A stretch of DNA of 64,000 bases from Lithodes maja (taxonomy: Eukaryota; Arthropoda; Malacostraca; Decapoda; Lithodidae), in contig JBAKBP010013160.1 of the NCBI GenBank assembly GCA_037953745.1, forward strand, positions 1 to 64,000. Reading direction: 5' to 3'. The notes beneath the pieces are model-generated. The model was not told the DNA's origin and did not search any database. It was given only the letters and a program-made list of their open reading frames with translations. Positions within the stretch are counted from its first letter, which is position 1. Each line of letters begins with the position of its first letter. Below, piece by piece: positions 63,701 to 64,000 of this stretch. The translations under genes were made by a program, and so were the position numbers.

Positions 63701-64000
63701 AAGGAATGTGGGGGTGCGCATGTACGGTATCGGCGGGGAAGCCTTAGCTATAATGAACTGTGGGAGTGACTGCACGGGTGGTACTGATTGTCCCTCTCAT
63801 GACCTGGCTGTTCTAGGGACGAAGGTGGAGAAGGAGGGAGACTACAGGTTAGAAGCTGCGGTCTCGGCTGGGTTGTGGGAGGGCACAAGGCATGTTGTTC
63901 GTGGAGACAGTGCAAGGCAGTTATTTACTAGGCTATGGCAGTACTTTCGCATGTTTGTTGCTTCTCCAGGCCTGAGGTACGGGGTAGAATCCGACATGCA
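60759..64000 (+). CDS. Gag-protease polyprotein of the second Ty3/gypsy element, cut by the window end
   Basis: Open without a stop for 1080 codons from ATG 60759 (MSCPSIDEEREMLFEE) to the last base. N-terminal domain, then a Lys/Glu/Arg-rich coiled coil (about 150-210, repeated RKQEKEIEAE). Gypsy capsid domain (about 245-405: LVPAFSETEVTEFFNRFEKK, TFLEHARDL, LTELFLLEQFYKC). CCHC knuckle CYLCHEKGHFARVC (477-490). Protease with LRDTGASQTL (active DTGA near 564) and LLLGNDF. Beyond about residue 650 there are over 400 residues with no recognised domain; RT should follow outside the window. High GC and intact frame indicate a young copy. Confidence 0.85.
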   Translation, partial: MSCPSIDEEREMLFEEVPLVTSEEDARLFVSKQYHVTEERLTGVNVYGLHLIAKVLGLSNVGGMSKGELISWVLRGRHGVSEERAFGGVPPQIPSHSTPTVPSTQLPEVSTLPQRDEHWKIGVPSGGAYGGSPVLAPPPSVVAAPSSGLSPEMIFKLELAKIEIEARKQEKEIEAETRRREDETRKQEIESRKQEKEIEAEIRRHEAELRYDSEKYCAQIDLDKTRAESTGIRMGREGQVREQSLSHLIKLVPAFSETEVTEFFNRFEKKCREHNWPEEKWAALVSSRLTGKGLKAYDALPLESCIDYPELKRAVLRAYELQPETYRLKFRGVTKTREATFLEHARDLKDALANWTRSEKAETAEQLTELFLLEQFYKCTGADMTLTIKEKNPKTLQEAAEMADLRLSLIRGCGSAQRSEAGNKGRDAPPPRVSNISYANKYKSYDTKTDHKTNTVPFKKGPGPSQYQGKPRGELECYLCHEKGHFARVCPSKPPTAAVSLACNIGVSPKSSEFARGSSSEAEAQPMQKHLRGSNPAQDVFCDHRGRGCVMWAGRKHGVEVLRDTGASQTLMNNLTGYPINAARVVVVQGINATRSYPLVRLELEVDGVARELDVGIVEKLPVEGVDLLLGNDFAMPASEVLPLVVAERPADVSREERECVERCQAQPMACAVTRARTAKVSQPSPPSSDQQRNDQQEEAKAGVGFKSFDSAALLVDSVLAPMLESGEAPGPVTASEEVGPEETQRQQRYTQREKRVAQLEDPEVQKCGNGAVEIKHEDGEACHVNLVEEFVRQPPAQPTVPALVCRGQGGEGEGGSRAQVEESRDCHVSAKQWAGDTSLVAVEALEHLSEQQCAALQHQLGSYPTGRAEPLSLTTRAVRDVPQAGHVTVKRPLASLFRWFKVGDEALAWLPGQGRPMAAKGGGQKEDIEQIGRVGCGIAVPGRHIASQCCSSLMQQPYHRPTVSGHVAKSGDAAQADVVTRNVGVRMYGIGGEALAIMNCGSDCTGGTDCPSHDLAVLGTKVEKEGDYRLEAAVSAGLWEGTRHVVRGDSARQLFTRLWQYFRMFVASPGLRYGVESDM

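Overview
This is eukaryotic, almost certainly arthropod, DNA. There are no operons or bacterial signals. Long (GA)n, (TA)n, (CA)n and (TTA)n tracts, split exons with GT/AG borders, Penelope-like, RTE-like, Jockey, I-like and Ty3/gypsy retroelements and many tRNA-headed SINE pieces make an aquatic arthropod, probably a decapod crustacean, the best guess (inference, not proof).

The only convincing host gene is an ionotropic receptor (IR, variant ionotropic glutamate receptor) on the + strand. Its supported exons are at 48837-48938, 53831-53921, 54130-54285 and 56409-56509, with a duplicated exon at 54638-54745 and a possible upstream exon at 42307-42382. They encode the start of the ligand-binding domain through transmembrane segment 1. 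The rest of the gene was not found. Its introns are full of transposons.

Layout. 1-9.85 kb: microsatellites, short inverted-repeat elements (MITEs) and three tandem arrays (53-, 34- and 49-bp units). 9854-16819: a young Ty3/gypsy element with 5-bp target duplication ATGTC, integrase upstream of reverse transcriptase, and its LTR-PBS-gag block inverted in place. 17-21 kb: chained MITEs and a 57-bp satellite that grew from a MITE end. 22072-25322: a complete but frameshifted RTE-like element. 25.5-34.5 kb: more chained MITEs, a Jockey 3' fragment and a CR1-like fragment. 34575-41712: an apparently intact I-like element with two open reading frames. 42-49 kb: a 42-bp satellite and a non-LTR element with a glutamine-rich ORF1. 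49395-51531: a Penelope-like remnant between 525-bp inverted arms. 51.6-56.5 kb: IR exons among MITEs. 57-58.7 kb: a second Jockey fragment between tRNA-like sequences. About 58.9-64 kb: a second Ty3/gypsy element running off the window.

MITE families used below, named here only for convenience. A: TTAA-GGGG...CCCC-TTAA. B: TTAA-CCCYTTC...GGG-TTAA. B2: a B relative ending in CCCCTTCACCACCATTACG. C: AAGCCGGTATCACACGAG ends. D: TTGACCACTTGCGAG ends. E: TAGTCTATTCGCTGTAAG ends. F: ACTATACTCTGTCTC ends. G: GGGGGCCCACCTC ends. H: CACTCG...CGAGTG with TA duplication, mariner-like. A, B and C repeatedly sit on TTAA and often share one TTAA with the next element.
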